64,000 nt of DNA, from NCBI GenBank assembly GCA_037693485.1, contig CM075346.1, forward strand, positions 126,840,001-126,904,000, written 5' to 3'. The notes beneath the pieces are model-generated. The model had not been told where the DNA came from. It saw only the letters and a list, made by a program, of their open reading frames with translations, and did no database searches. Shown one piece after another: positions 44,127 through 55,328 of this stretch (position 1 is the stretch's first letter; each line of letters begins with the position of its first letter). This stretch comes from Kitagawia praeruptora. Taxonomy: Eukaryota > Streptophyta > Magnoliopsida > Apiales > Apiaceae. Position numbers and translations under genes: made by a program.

Positions 44127-44401
44127 CAGTCTGGATGATCTGTCCCCTTCTCCATGCCTCCTATTGTATTCCTTGTTCATTTTGTATTAAAAGAATGTTC
44201 TTGGTGGGGCCCATTCTAGAAAAATAATAACCTCTTTTTTCATGTTCTTTTTGTATTAAAAGAATGTCCTTGGCGGGCCCATTTTAACAAAAATAATATT
44301 TTTATTTTTTTTTAAAATGGATCCGCCAGGAACATTTTTTTAATACAAAAAAAACATGAACACTGAAGGGGGCATAGAAAAGGGACTGAAGATCCGACTC
44401 C
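44127..44401. mobile_element. MULE-type MITE with 9-bp target duplication
   Basis: 275 bp flanked by GAAAGTGTT at 44118-44126 and 44402-44410. Termini CAGTCTGGATGATCTGTCCC and, in reverse, GGAGTCGGATCTTCAGTCCC. Long inverted arms continue through TGTATTAAAA(G/A)AATGTTC(T/C)TGG. A third GTATTAAAAGAATGTCCTTG block lies inside. No coding sequence. Confidence 0.8.
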
Positions 44402-44449
44402 GAAAGTGTTATGGGTCAAAACAGTTATCATTTATCACTTACTTTTATA

Positions 44450-46980
44450 TTGTTATGATTAAAAAATTATCATTTAATATTATATATAAATATATTTATT
44501 GAAAAGCATTTTTGCAATAACGAATCTAGTATTCACATTTTGATCTATCTTTTAAGAATTTGTGAAGAGAATCTTTCATCAATGTTACATATGTAATGTC
44601 TAAAACTATTGTTAAAAATGTCAGTTATGATTCTTTAAAGATTGTAAACAATTAATATATATAAGCGATACTAATCGTAACGGGAGTTTGATTTTACTAT
44701 TTAAGTTATGAAGAAATTTTATCAATTACGTTACATATTTTAACGTACAAAACAGTTATCATGTAGTACTCTTTATAAATTATAAATTAATAAGAAAGTG
44801 TTATTAGTCATAACGGTCAATTATTTCACTTTATTGTATTTTAGTTTACTTTAAAAAATTCATATAAAACGTTACATATGTAACGTTTAAAATTATTGTC
44901 AAATGTCAGATAAGCGATACTAATCATAACGGGAGTTTGATCCTACTACTTAAGTCATGGAAAATTTTTATCAATTACGTTACATATTGTAACGTATAAA
45001 ACAGTTGTCATGTAGTACTCTTAATAAATTATAAATTAATAAAAAAATGTTATTAGTCATAACGGTCAATTATTTCACTTTTATTGTATTTTAGTTTACT
45101 TTAAAAAATTCATATAAAACGTTACATATGTAACGTTTAAAAGTATTGTCAAATGTCAGATAAGCGATACTAATCGTAACGGGAGTTTGGTCCTACTACT
45201 TAAGTCATGGAAAAATTTTATCAATTACGTTACATATTGTAACGTATAAAACAGTTGTCATTTAGTACTCTTTATAAATTATAAATTAATCAGAAAGTGT
45301 TATTAGTCATAACGGTCAATTATTTCACTTTTATTGTATTTTAGTTTACTTAAAAATTTTTTTATAAAACATTACATATGTAACGTTTAAAATTATTGTC
45401 AAATGTCAGATAAGCGATACTAATCGTAGCAGGAGTTTGGTCCTACTACTTAAGTCATGAAAAAATTGTATTTGGAAAAATTGTATCAATTACGTTACCT
45501 ATTGTAACATATAACACAGTTGTCATGTAGTACTCTTTATAAATTATAAATTAATAAGAAAGTGTTATTAGTCATAACGGTCAATCATTTCACTTTTATT
45601 GTATTTTAGTTTACTTTAAAAAATTTATATAAAACGTTACATATGTAACATTTAAAATTATTGTCAAATGTCACATAAACAATACTAGTCGTAACGGGAG
45701 TTTGGTCCTACTACTTAAGTCATGGAAAATTTTTATCAATTACGTTACATAAAGTATAAAATAGTTGTCATGTAGTACTCTTTATAAATTATAAACAAAT
45801 TACGGAATGTTATTAATCATAACGATCAATCATTTTTATTTTATTGTATTATAGTTTACTTTAAAAAATTTATACAAAACATTACATATGTAACGTTTAA
45901 AACTTTTGTCAAATGTTAGTTATTATTTTTTTTAAAATTGTAAATAAATATATAAGCGATAATCGTGACACAAGTTTGGTCCTACTATTTAAGTAATGTA
46001 GATACGTTACAAGTAACGTATAAAACAATTGTCATGTAATACTCTTTATAAATTATAAATTAATTAAAAAATGTTACTAATGATAACGGTCAATCATTTC
46101 TCTTTTATTGTATTTTTAGTTTACTTTAAAAAAAATTATATAAAACATTACATATGTAACGTTTAAAATTATTGTCAAATATCCGTTATCATTCATTAAA
46201 AATTGTATATAAATAATACATAAACAATAGTAATCGTAACTGGAATTTGATCCTACTATTTAAGTCATGGAGATGCCTTACATATTGTTACTTATAAAAC
46301 AATTATCATGTAATACATTTTATAAATTATAAACTAATTAATAAATGTTATTAATCATAACGGTCAATCATTTTTCTTTTTTTATATTTTAGCTTATTAA
46401 AAAAACTTGTATAAGAAAACAATCACTTATGTCATATTACATTGCATACCACAACTTCAAATTTTTCTGTTTTTTTTTACTTTTTAATAAATTATCACTT
46501 ACTTACATATTATCACAATAAAAAATTATCATTTAATATTATATAAAAATAAAATATATTTATTGAAAAGCTTATTTCCAATAAAGAAACTAATATTAAC
46601 ATTTTGATCTATCTCTTAAAAATTTGTAAAGAAAATTTTCATCGACGTTATATGTGATGTTTAAAATTATTTTCAATTGTCAATTATCATCCTTTAAAAA
46701 TTGTAAATAAATAAAATATAAGCGATACTAGTCCTAACAGGAGTTGGTCTTACTCTTTAAATCATAAAGAAATTTTGTTATTAACGTTACATATTTTAAC
46801 GTATAAAATAACTGTCATGTAGTACTTTTTATAAATTATAAATTAATTAAAAAGTATTACTAGTCATAGCGATCAATCATTTCTCTATTATTGTATTTTA
46901 ATTTACTTTTAAAAATTCTATAAGAAAACAATCACTTTTGTCATGTTACATTACATACCACAACTGATATTTATTTTTTT
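44450..46980. repeat. ~250-bp tandem repeat array with palindromic units
   Basis: About seven recognisable units. Each carries the perfect 18-bp palindrome ACGTTACATATGTAACGT or a near copy (44869, 45119, 45369, 45634, 45879 and 46145; decayed ones near 44583 and 46645). Spacings are 245-266 bp. Most units also carry a 19-bp near-palindrome ACGTTACATATTGTAACGT about 108 bp later (for example 44977). A ~180-bp leader (TTATCATTTAATATTATATA ... CACATTTTGATCTATCT) precedes the array at 44460 and recurs near 46520, marking a higher-order duplication. No open frame. Confidence 0.88.
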
Positions 46981-48240
46981 GGATTAGTTAACTTGAAAAA
47001 ATTTCAATTAACATCAGGTAAAACTTACAAAATAATTATTCAAAAATTGGTATTAACCACAATTGATGATTCTCGAAAAGTAGGCTAAACATTTCAACTT
47101 GGTTCACACACCTTGATGAGTTGATGCAATCCATGATCGGCAGTGGATTTTAATCGGATAATTTGATCGGCCTATGGATTTTAATGAATTAATGATAATA
47201 TATGAATTTTAAGAGATTATTGTTAATTTTAATTTTAACCAAATTATTGAAGAGTCGACATAAAATTTTGTAGAACCGACATAAAGCTCACGAATTTAGG
47301 AACATTTTTAGAAATCCTTCAAATCTTATAGATTTTGATCGGATTTCAAAATTTATACATTTGTAAATTTTACAAAATTCATCATTTCAATAAAAAAATC
47401 TACGAATTTTTTAATACCATCAAATTTTAAGGAAATTTTTAAAATTTAAATTAAATACACGCAGATTTTAAAAAACATTTTAAAATTATGATTGAATACC
47501 TCAAATTTTTAAAGACATTTTACAATCCAAATTGACTACCATCAATTTTTAATAAATTTTTCAAAATTCAAATTATATATACGTGAATCTTTAAAATTCA
47601 AAAAAATCCTTCAAAATCCCAACCCCTTTAATTGTTTGGCCAACTTTATGATTATGTTTTTTATTAATTGATTTTGTTCGATCGCATGAGTTATATTTCA
47701 GTAGATTGTACAATTGATATAATTTTTTGAATTTTATTCATAAATACTAACATCATCACACATTCACACGTGTTTTTTTTATTTTATTTTCAGCACTCAT
47801 CAGTTACATGTTAAAAAATCTATTATCTTTTTTTTTTGTTGACGCAAAAAAAATTATTATCTAAATATACTGTAACTTAATAATTGAACCCTCAAACTTA
47901 AATCTTCATCTTATTAGAAAAATTTTATTTGTACAATTTTAAGTTCCAAATAATTGTTACCATCTTTATCAACCATTATTCTAAAAGAAGTAAAATAAAG
48001 TAATTGAAGCCACACCCTAAAACTTGGTAAATTATTCAAGTATGTTCTCTTCTGACTTCTAAAAGCAAACCAAATGAGTTTTCATAATTTAGTTTCTAAA
48101 ATATAACAAAATAATAATTACATAAAATATGGGAAATTAAAAACTATTTTACTCGATGGTACTTTTATATTAAACATTTATATTATAGACATAATATTTA
48201 GTTAGGAAAAATGAAAGAATAGTGAAAGTAAAATTTAATA
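46981..48240. other. AT-rich intergenic DNA
   Basis: Low-complexity AT-rich DNA with T and A runs. No gene, and no element ends recognised. Confidence 0.5.
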
Positions 48241-48341
48241 TCCACTGGCTTAAAATCCGTGCGATGCACGAATTTTTTAAATATTAATTGAATTTTTTAA
48301 TCTAGTTTAAATCAATTTTTTTAGAACATGAATTCTAGAGA

Positions 48342-48478
48342 CTTTTTTTTTTTTGACTATTTAGGCATATATGCCTTACAACTTACTATCTGTTCCAAGA
48401 GAATTCTCGAGATGAGCGAGAGTCGAATCGATGGGACACGACAGAGAATACACCCTTTACCACTTGGGTTATCCAATA
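48342..48478 (-). mobile_element. SINE-like tRNA-derived element
   Basis: On the minus strand it begins near 48478 with GATAACCCAAGTGGTAAAGG, resembling an A box, followed by a B-box-like CGATTCGACTC (near 48430), and ends in poly-A (forward T run, 48342-48354). Helitron copy 1 has the flanking sequence (ATGAATT...TTTGATAATAATTATATAAA) without this insert, supporting an insertion. Short for a SINE (about 135 bp). Family not assigned. Confidence 0.55.
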
Positions 48479-48633
48479 TTTGATAATAATTATATAAATG
48501 TTATCCGTGATATTTCTAGAAAAGGAGATATTTTAGTTAGACAAAATATAAAAGATATTGTATTTTACGTGAATAAGCAATCCGTGGAAATACAAAATGT
48601 GAATATGAGAAGACAAAAGTTGAACATCATGTA

Positions 48634-49276
48634 CAATAAAACCTCTATAAATTAATACTCGATAAATTAATAATCTCGATAAAATTAATAATTTGTCCAG
48701 TCCCAACTTGGGACTAGTACAAAATTGGACCCCAATCGATAAAATAATAAGATAATAACTTTTTTGAAATTCCAATGTATATATATTGGTCCCAACGAAA
48801 CTATAAATTAATAATTACTAAAAGATTCCAAATTCTAAGATTGTCTAGTAAAAAATAAATCTGTAATCACTTTTTTTTGTTAAACTTCAAATCTATATTT
48901 AGTTATCTTTAAATCTTCTCATTGTACTTAAGAGTTGGGGCATTGCCTTCTCGTATTTCAACAAAAAATTGTGAAGAGTTGTTTCCGCTTGCAATGCTTC
49001 TTTCCGAGTGACCGGTTCCAAAGTTAGTGAATCATCCTCAAATTCAATTAATTTGTGAATGTACATTAATAGAATGTGCCTTGGAACTTGTTTTTGTAAT
49101 TTATTTTTCATTTCTAATTAATATACATTGTAAATAGTACATTGGACTTGGAAATTTAAAGTTCATACGTAAAACCTCTTTAAATTAATAAATTATTAAT
49201 TTATCGATATAATAATATCTCGCTAAATTAATAAAATATCCTGGTCCCAACATTATTAATTTATGGAGGTTTTACT
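48634..49276 (-). mobile_element. Emigrant/pogo-like DNA transposon, deleted
   Basis: Termini CAATAAAACCTCTATAAATT and, in reverse, CAGTAAAACCTCCATAAATT, with TA on both sides (48632-48633 and 49277-49278). Such CAGTAAAACCTC termini with TA targets are typical of Emigrant/Lemi1 (pogo) elements. The inner arms continue as AT-rich inverted repeats (TCGATAAATTAATAAT and TATTAATTTATCGATAT). 643 bp. A transposase tail remains on the minus strand. Confidence 0.75.
48899..49111 (-). pseudogene. Possible C-terminal remnant of a pogo/Tigger-like transposase
   Basis: A 70-codon frame ending KYEKAMPQLLSTMRRFKDN with LEPVTRKEALQAETTLHNFL before it. This resembles the C-terminal tail seen in plant Tigger/CENP-B-like transposases, and its place inside Emigrant-type termini agrees. 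The DNA-binding and DDE regions are missing. Assignment is from recollection of family tails and is not certain. Confidence 0.45.
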
Positions 49277-50366
49277 GTATATACACAATCTAGGGGAGTC
49301 AGTAACCAAACACAGATGATACGTTTTAGCTGAAAAAGGTAATCGGTTAATTATCAATATTATAATATTATAATATTATTAGTTTATTGTATTAAATAGA
49401 ACCGTTCATGATATAATTGGAAAAAGAGAGATTTTAGTTAGATAAAACAGAAAGGTAACATGAAAATTAGAAAAAATAGAAAAGATGATACGTTTTAGCT
49501 AAAAAAGGTAATCAGTTAATTATTAATATTATAATTTTATTAGTTTATTGTATTGGAAAAAGAGAGATTTTAGTAAGAGAAAATAGAAAGGTAACGTGAA
49601 AATCAAAAAATGACATGATTTATGAAAATGTAATTGATTAGTTTATAGTAATTATAATTTAATTATGTTGTTTTACTAACTAAAATTGTTCATGGTGTTT
49701 TTAGAAAATGAGAAATTAATGTTGCCCGTGATATTTTTAGAAAAAAAGGAATTTTATTAGAAAAAATAGAAAAGATGATACGTTTTAGCTGAAAAGGTAA
49801 TCGGTTAATTATTAGTATCATAATATTATTATTTTATTTTTATTAAATAGAAACGCCCATGATATAATTAAAAAAAGAGAGATTTTAGTAAGAGAAAAGA
49901 AAAAGATAACGTGTTTTGGCTAAAAAGGTAACCTTCCGTAATATAATTGGAAAAAGAAAGATTTTATTCCGAGAAAAGAGAAAAAGTTACGTGTTTTGGC
50001 TGAAAAAGGTAATTGATTAGTTAATAGTAATTATAATATAATTATGTTATTTTATTAAAAAAAATTGCTCGTAGTATTTTTAAAAAATGAGAATTTTAGT
50101 TAGATAAAATGTAAAAGATATTGTATTTTACCTAAAAAAGGAAATTATTTAGTTATTGAAAAATAGAAAAGGTAATATGTTTAACCTGAAAAAAGAAATT
50201 GATTAATAAAGGAGAAATTTTAGTTAGATAAAGTATAAAAGATATTGTATTTTACATGAAAAAGAAAATTATTTAGTTATTGGAGAAAATTACCAAAATA
50301 ATCATTTTTGAAACTTAGTGGTCCAAAATACTGAAAAGAGGAATTATGGCCCTATTTACCGACCTA

Positions 50367-50423
50367 ACACGGTGAATCGTGTTCCGTGTCTGATGGATAA
50401 TACGTTGATTGGTGTTCCGTATT
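50367..50423. repeat. Left-arm palindromes of copy D
   Basis: ACACGG-N11-CCGTGT at 50367-50389 and ATACGT-N11-CCGTAT at about 50400-50422, 33 bp between starts. Confidence 0.75.
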
Positions 50424-51219
50424 ATATATACATACAGATTTTAGTGGCTAAGCAGAGTCCATGGACGGAGCGGGGGCCGGAGCGAAATCAACGTCTTGTG
50501 CAGCGGAGACTGTAATGTAAGCCACCACAAACAAGAAGAAAAATACCATAGCCTTTGAGACTCCCTTGAATGCCATTGCTATGCTTGTCTATACTATAAA
50601 AATATACTGTAATATATCTTTATAATTTGCAGTGAAGGAATACGTAGCAAAAGGGAGGGAATAGAGAGGTAATGTAAGTTGTGTTAATAGTTTGACTTTG
50701 AGAAAGATGAAAGAGCACATTCCATTTTGCACGAATTTAATCTTTAAAACCAATACCAATTACATATGTTGTTTTCAAGTGTATCTTCATTTCATCGACA
50801 CCAAATCTCGATGCTCTTGAACAAAAACTACAGACTCGGAACTTCAAAATCTGTCTCAGCAAGATCTAGGACTCAGAGCTTCAAGACCTGTCCCAGCAAG
50901 AGCTATTTGAGTTGAAAATTTTGTCGACTGAGTAGGACCGTGTTTAATTTGCAGAAAAGTTCATAGCATGCCTCAAAGTCCAACCCCATCTCCAAGCTCC
51001 GAACCTCCTTCTCATATGTTTTTCCTGGCCCCACAGGGGCGTTAACCATCGCCTTATATAAGATGAATTAGTTGTATAAATTGGACAGATTTTAGTTGTA
51101 TGTAATCGGAATTAGTTGTAGTTGCATGTAGAACAAGAGTTGTATGTAGTTGTATGGGAAAAGATAAAGTGAAGATGCTTTGCATCAAAAGTTTACATTA
51201 TAAAGACATGGTTGAAACA

Positions 51220-51395
51220 CGTTACACGGTGCTCCGTGTCTGTTTATATAACGTTGGACAAAGGTCCGTATCTACCTCTATCACGGTGGACGGTGTTCCG
51301 TATTAGCTTAATACGGTGGACGGTACTCCGTATTAGCTTAATACGGAGGACGGTGCTCCGTATTAAGTTAATACGGTACACGAAACACCGTATCT
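51220..51395. repeat. Right-arm palindrome array of copy D, 30-bp period
   Basis: Five modules start at 51251, 51281, 51311, 51341 and 51371, exactly 30 bp apart, of the form AYACGG-N11-CCGTAT with TTAGCTTA-like spacers. A shorter ACACGGTGCTCCGTGT lies before them near 51224. The first two modules are degenerate. Confidence 0.88.
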
Positions 51396-51894
51396 GGTCG
51401 GTATTTAAGGCAATATATTTGCAGATCAGTATTTTGGGCAAACAATATTTATTTTTGATTATTTTGGGCCTTCACCCTAGTTATTGAGAAATGGAAAAGA
51501 TAGTATGTTTGAAATTGATTAATAAAGGAGAAATTTTAGTTAGATAAAATATAAAAGATATTGTATTTTACCTGAAAAGGAAAATTATTTAGTTATTGAA
51601 AAATGGAAAAGATAATATGTTTGACCTGAAAAAGAAAATTGATTAGTTAGTAGGTTGGCTTTTATCTGTAATTGAGTAAGGGTAAATAAGTAAAATCAAT
51701 AGGTACCGTACCAACCGATCGACCGAACTTTTAATGTTTCAGCTTTTATATAATAGTATAGATTTAAGTTAAAATGGAGAATAGATATATTGGGAGATGA
51801 AGTGACAAATATAAGAGAGTAAAATTACTTTTCTAGATAAAAGAAATGTGTTGGGTGATATGTATCGCATCGAGAAGGTAAGAGGAAATTCAAT

Positions 51895-52310
51895 TTTATA
51901 CAAAGCAATTCGTAAACTCGAATATTATATTAGACCTTCTATGATATGCCTAAAAATAAATTCGTGCATGTTTGATCTAAAACAAACAATATCATATTAT
52001 TATGGAATTATGATTTACTTGCGGCACAATAAATGGTATCAGAGCCCATGGTTTGAGAGTAGCAATCCTGAGGGTTACGGGTTGCGATTGTTCGATGGGG
52101 AAGGTTCCCATTGATGGGTGGTGTCAACCCAAATATTACATTAATGTGAAAGGAGGAAATTTTTTTTATCTATAGAGCAACCAGCAAATTCCATTAATAT
52201 GAAACTTTTCGAATATGATCAAAAACAAATCCGTGTAGACTCGACTCAAAATGAATAATATAATATTATTGTAGAATTATAGTTCACTCGTAACCCAACA
52301 AATAAAAAAG
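51895..52310 (+). mobile_element. Degenerate TRIM-like element
   Basis: A primer-binding site TGGTATCAGAGC (initiator-methionine type) sits at 52034-52045. The ~120 bp before it (AAACAAACAATATCATATTA ... CTTGCGGCACAATAA) resembles 52205-52300 (AATATAATATTATTGTAGAA ... CTCGTAACCCAACAA). A purine stretch AAAGGAGGAAAT precedes the second repeat. The repeats are only ~70% alike, so this is old. No coding sequence. Confidence 0.5.
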
Positions 52311-53278
52311 TGATTTTGGACCCAAATTCCTAAATCAGCCTAGATGGAGACAATATGAGCAAGGATTTATTAGACAATATGAGCAAGGGTTTATTAGTCT
52401 TCAACTACAAAAAAATGAATTATTTAAATATGTCTAATTGTATTTTATAAAGAAGAAGAGAAAGATGGAATCACTGCTTGGCAAAAAAAGAAAGATGGAA
52501 TCAGGGTAGGGTATGGATCGATTTGATGCAGTTTTAAGACAAAATCGCAACCAAAATTGAAAGTTTTGGATTTTAAAAATAAAAAATTGAAACCGTAACC
52601 AATAATTCGGTTTCGAATTTAAAAATCTCGGTTCGGTTTCGATTATAAAAGCACAAGAAATAAAAATGATAAAATAAATTTGATTACAAGAATTTTTAAG
52701 CATATAGCTTGTTTTGGTTGTTCTTCTGAAATACCATACAAAATTTTTCATAATAAATTACGAAAGTCCAACAAAATTCCTGAATAATGGAAATTCAACA
52801 TAATCAAGACCCGAGTTTGCATCATTAACAAATATATGGACATTGTGTTTTTATGAAGTTAAGTAGTTTGCAATACATCATATTTGAATAATGAATAGGG
52901 AAATAAATCATAAACTCAGACTCCAATAGCAATACTCTATCAATTGTAATTGTCCAGCAGTGAGCAGACTTACTTCAGCTGTGATAAACTAGTTTAACTT
53001 AAATGAAGTCTCATGTAGAAGCTACTATACTACATCTCATCTATTAGTAAAGAAGATACATAAGCGGAAACATTGACAACATTTTTGAATGTGTTTAGTA
53101 ATATAATATGTGTTAAAATTAATCAAAAGGCAAAATAAAAAGAAAGTCCTAAGAACCTATTAAGATCACAGAGTTGGATTTATCGACTAAAAATGCAAAT
53201 CGAACATTTAAGGCTCAAAATCTGTACAGAGTCTCCGTAAAAGGTACATTTCAATTGTAGAAAAACCAAGAAACTCAC
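52311..53278. other. Intergenic DNA
   Basis: A pogo/hAT-like decayed stretch (52500-52680) rich in ATTCGGTTTCG and GGTTCGGTTTCGATT resembles 57190-57280. A 105-codon minus frame there is low-complexity. TGTACAGAGTCTCCGTAA occurs at 53223 and 53282, duplicating the end of the patellin exon. Confidence 0.4.
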
Positions 53279-53810
53279 TTGTACAGAGTCTCCGTAACAT
53301 TCCCTTCCTTACAAACCAAGAATTTGCTCTTAGTTCTCTGAGTTAGAAATGGACTGAATACTGAGTACAACATACTGAAGTACCATGGCACATTGATGAA
53401 AATCTGTACACAAAAAGTAAACAATTTTTTAAAAACTAGACCGACAAATTTTCAATTTCAAAAATAGAGCGCAGTTTGTTGCTCGTTTGCCTTTCTATCT
53501 CGATGATACCATTCAGTATATAAAGACATACTAAAGATTAAAAATAAAATAGGGAAAACATGAATACCTTACGAGCAACCATTTCGGGATAATTATCTTG
53601 AAAGAGCGATAAAATGTGGTTAGAGGTAACCCTAAGCTCTCTTTTAGGCATGTCTTTCAGATCAGTAACTTGAATAATCGAATTTATACCACCAGGTTTG
53701 AAATGCAGTAACTTAATACCTCTTTCGAGAACTTGAACTCTCAATCTCAAAAACTTCTTCAATTTATCATCATTACCAAATATCTTATCATACTTCAACC
53801 TCGTCTTACA
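53279..53810 (-). pseudogene. Truncated patellin (SEC14/GOLD) gene fragment, PATL4/6-like
   Basis: Two minus-strand exons. The first (about 53810-53568) encodes FGNDDKLKKFLRLRVQVLER, HFKPGGINSIIQVTDLKD, KRELRVTSNHILSLFQDNYP and EMVARK, ending at a GT donor. The second (53403-53279) follows an AG acceptor and encodes IFINVPWYFSMLYSVFSPFL then TQRTKSKFLV ... ETLYK, ending at GTGAGT. This is the CRAL-TRIO lipid-binding domain of patellins, which bind phosphoinositides in membrane trafficking and cell-plate formation. The N-terminal half and the C-terminal GOLD domain are missing; no next exon was found to 52700. The 5' side is cut by the LTR-like block. Reading frame inside the two exons is intact, so the truncation may be recent. 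Confidence 0.85.
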
Positions 53811-55127
53811 TGGAGGCGTCGCCCTTCGATTGGCTGGAGGAGGATGACCCGGTCCACAAGCCATGAACAAGGAGAAGGGATATATCTACTGGGCCTAACC
53901 CATATTCACATGAGATGTCGCCCTCTTCCTTAGGCGGCGTCGCCCTCGGGTCGTCTCCCTCTTCCTTAAGCGGCGTCCCCCTCGGATCGTCTCCCTCTTC
54001 CTTAGCGACGCCCCCCTCGGGTCGTCTCCCTTTTCCTTAAGCGGCATCGAGCTCATCGGTCGGAGAAATATGACACAATTTATATAAAGGAAGGAAGCTC
54101 AGAAGTATACTCTTAATAGGCCTAGCCTACATTCATGAAAGGCGTAACCTCTCTTTGAGTTGTCTCCCGCAATAAACTAGCAAGGAGGTAGCTACTATAT
54201 TTCAGCAAGAAAGGAGATGGAATCGACCTCGCCCACTCGTTAAGGGCGTCGCGCTCTAAAGGAATCATCATTCAGGATAGAAGATTTACCTTTCATCTCT
54301 GACAGGCCTCTCACTTTTTAGGAAGGCCTCGCCCTCCTAAGGGGCCTTGCCCTCTCGGGCATCAGAATGAGGAATCTCCCCAATATAGCTATATGGAGGA
54401 CACTAAAGACTGTGGATCATAACCCAAGTCATCTACTATATCGGCTATGGAGAAGGACTAGGCCTCATCCAGGCTCTAACTTAGTTAGCTCGCCCACTTA
54501 TGAGCCTCGCCCTCTATTGACAAAAGGGGGATTTCCCCCTTAAAGAAAGATATTACAGGATATGGGTCTTGACCTATAATCTATTATGAAGATAACGATA
54601 AATGAAGATAAGGCTTTTGTTTAGGTTACTGGAAATTCTCCTATTGAGGAGTTGCCCCTTAGTGATCCCGATGGCTAGACCTATGACTAGCTATTCTTCC
54701 TTGGTGGTTTAAGGTGGGCGTTGACTCCGACAATCTCGGGTCAACGACTTAACTGCCACGCTCCGGGAAAATAGACGGGCTATAAGGCCCATGAGGATTC
54801 TACTAAAGGCGGTGGCCCCGATCCAATGGGCTTCCCCGAATAAGGAAACCTAGCCTGTTTCGGTTACTTGCTCCCCAAGAACTACATTTGGCTTGATCCC
54901 TATAAATAGGGTACGTAGGCACATTGTATGGCACGTGGCAAACCCTTGCGAAAAGGAGAGAATTCGATATTCGATCTTAATTGCAACAACATCTCAGCAT
55001 ACAATCTCAGCCATCCCCAAATCTCAAACCCTAACCCTAAACGTCCTACGCCGTTCACCGTCATCAACCACCACCACAATTCCAGCAACCCTTCCCGAAT
55101 TTATTTTCACAAATTCCTTCGTTAACA
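53811..55127 (+). mobile_element. LTR-like block (probable solo LTR or LTR fragment)
   Basis: GC-richer than its flanks. Ends with a promoter-like section: CCTATAAATAGGGTACGTAG (54899-54918), a leader rich in CAACC and CCCTAA, and a final GTTAACA. Begins with TGGAGGCG at the break in the patellin exon. It contains tandem ~37-bp units (GGCGTCGCCCTCGGGTCGTC ... CTCTTCCTTA) at 53920-54045. No second LTR, primer site or coding region seen and no target duplication found, so ends are approximate. Confidence 0.5.
53920..54050. repeat. ~37-bp tandem repeats in the LTR-like block
   Basis: About four units of CTCCCTCTTCCTTAAGCGGC followed by GTCGCCCTCGGGTCGT. Confidence 0.8.
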
Positions 55128-55328
55128 TATATAAAGTGTCACTTAAAAAATAATCAACAATAGTTCAAATTTGTCGCATATAATCTGCTAAAGACATGGT
55201 ATGTATTGGCACACATATCTTATAGTGGAATAATGGCTCTTAAAATTAAGCTTTAGTCTAGAATAAATCAAGTCTTTCAGTGACTTGATTCCAAAAAAGC
55301 AATAAGCAGACCCTATAAGTATAACCAA

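Larger units (their letters stand above)
50283..51477. mobile_element. Non-autonomous Mutator-like element (copy D)
   Basis: A 1195-bp element flanked by the perfect 9-bp duplication TAGTTATTG (50274-50282 and 51478-51486). Termini GAGAAAATTACCAAAATAAT and, in reverse, GGGTGAAGGCCCAAAATAAT. The first resembles the GAGATAATTGCC start of maize Mu termini. The inner terminal repeat closes with TTTACCGACC (left) and AAATACCGACC (right, reverse). Palindrome arrays follow in both arms but use ACGG/CCGT rather than ACGCAT/ATGCGT. The middle shares GGCCCCACAGGGGCGT with the reverse of ACGCCCCTGCGGGGCC in copy A. No transposase. Confidence 0.88.
48245..51762 (-). mobile_element. Non-autonomous Helitron, copy 2, with three nested insertions
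   Basis: Forward start CTGGCTTAAAATCCGTGCGATG (CTAG changed to CTGG) plus hairpin; forward end CTTTTATATAATAGTATAGA then T at 51763, i.e. A|TCTATACTATTATATAAAAG on the minus strand. Interior phrases match copy 1 at 17.1-18.7 kb. A SINE-like element (48342-48478), an Emigrant-like element (48634-49276) and a MULE (50283-51477) interrupt it. No Rep/helicase frame. Confidence 0.68.

Noticed and set aside
52434..52751. 105-residue minus-strand frame
   Set aside because: Low-complexity Phe/Ile/Lys-rich translation of repetitive ATTCGGTTTCG-type DNA.
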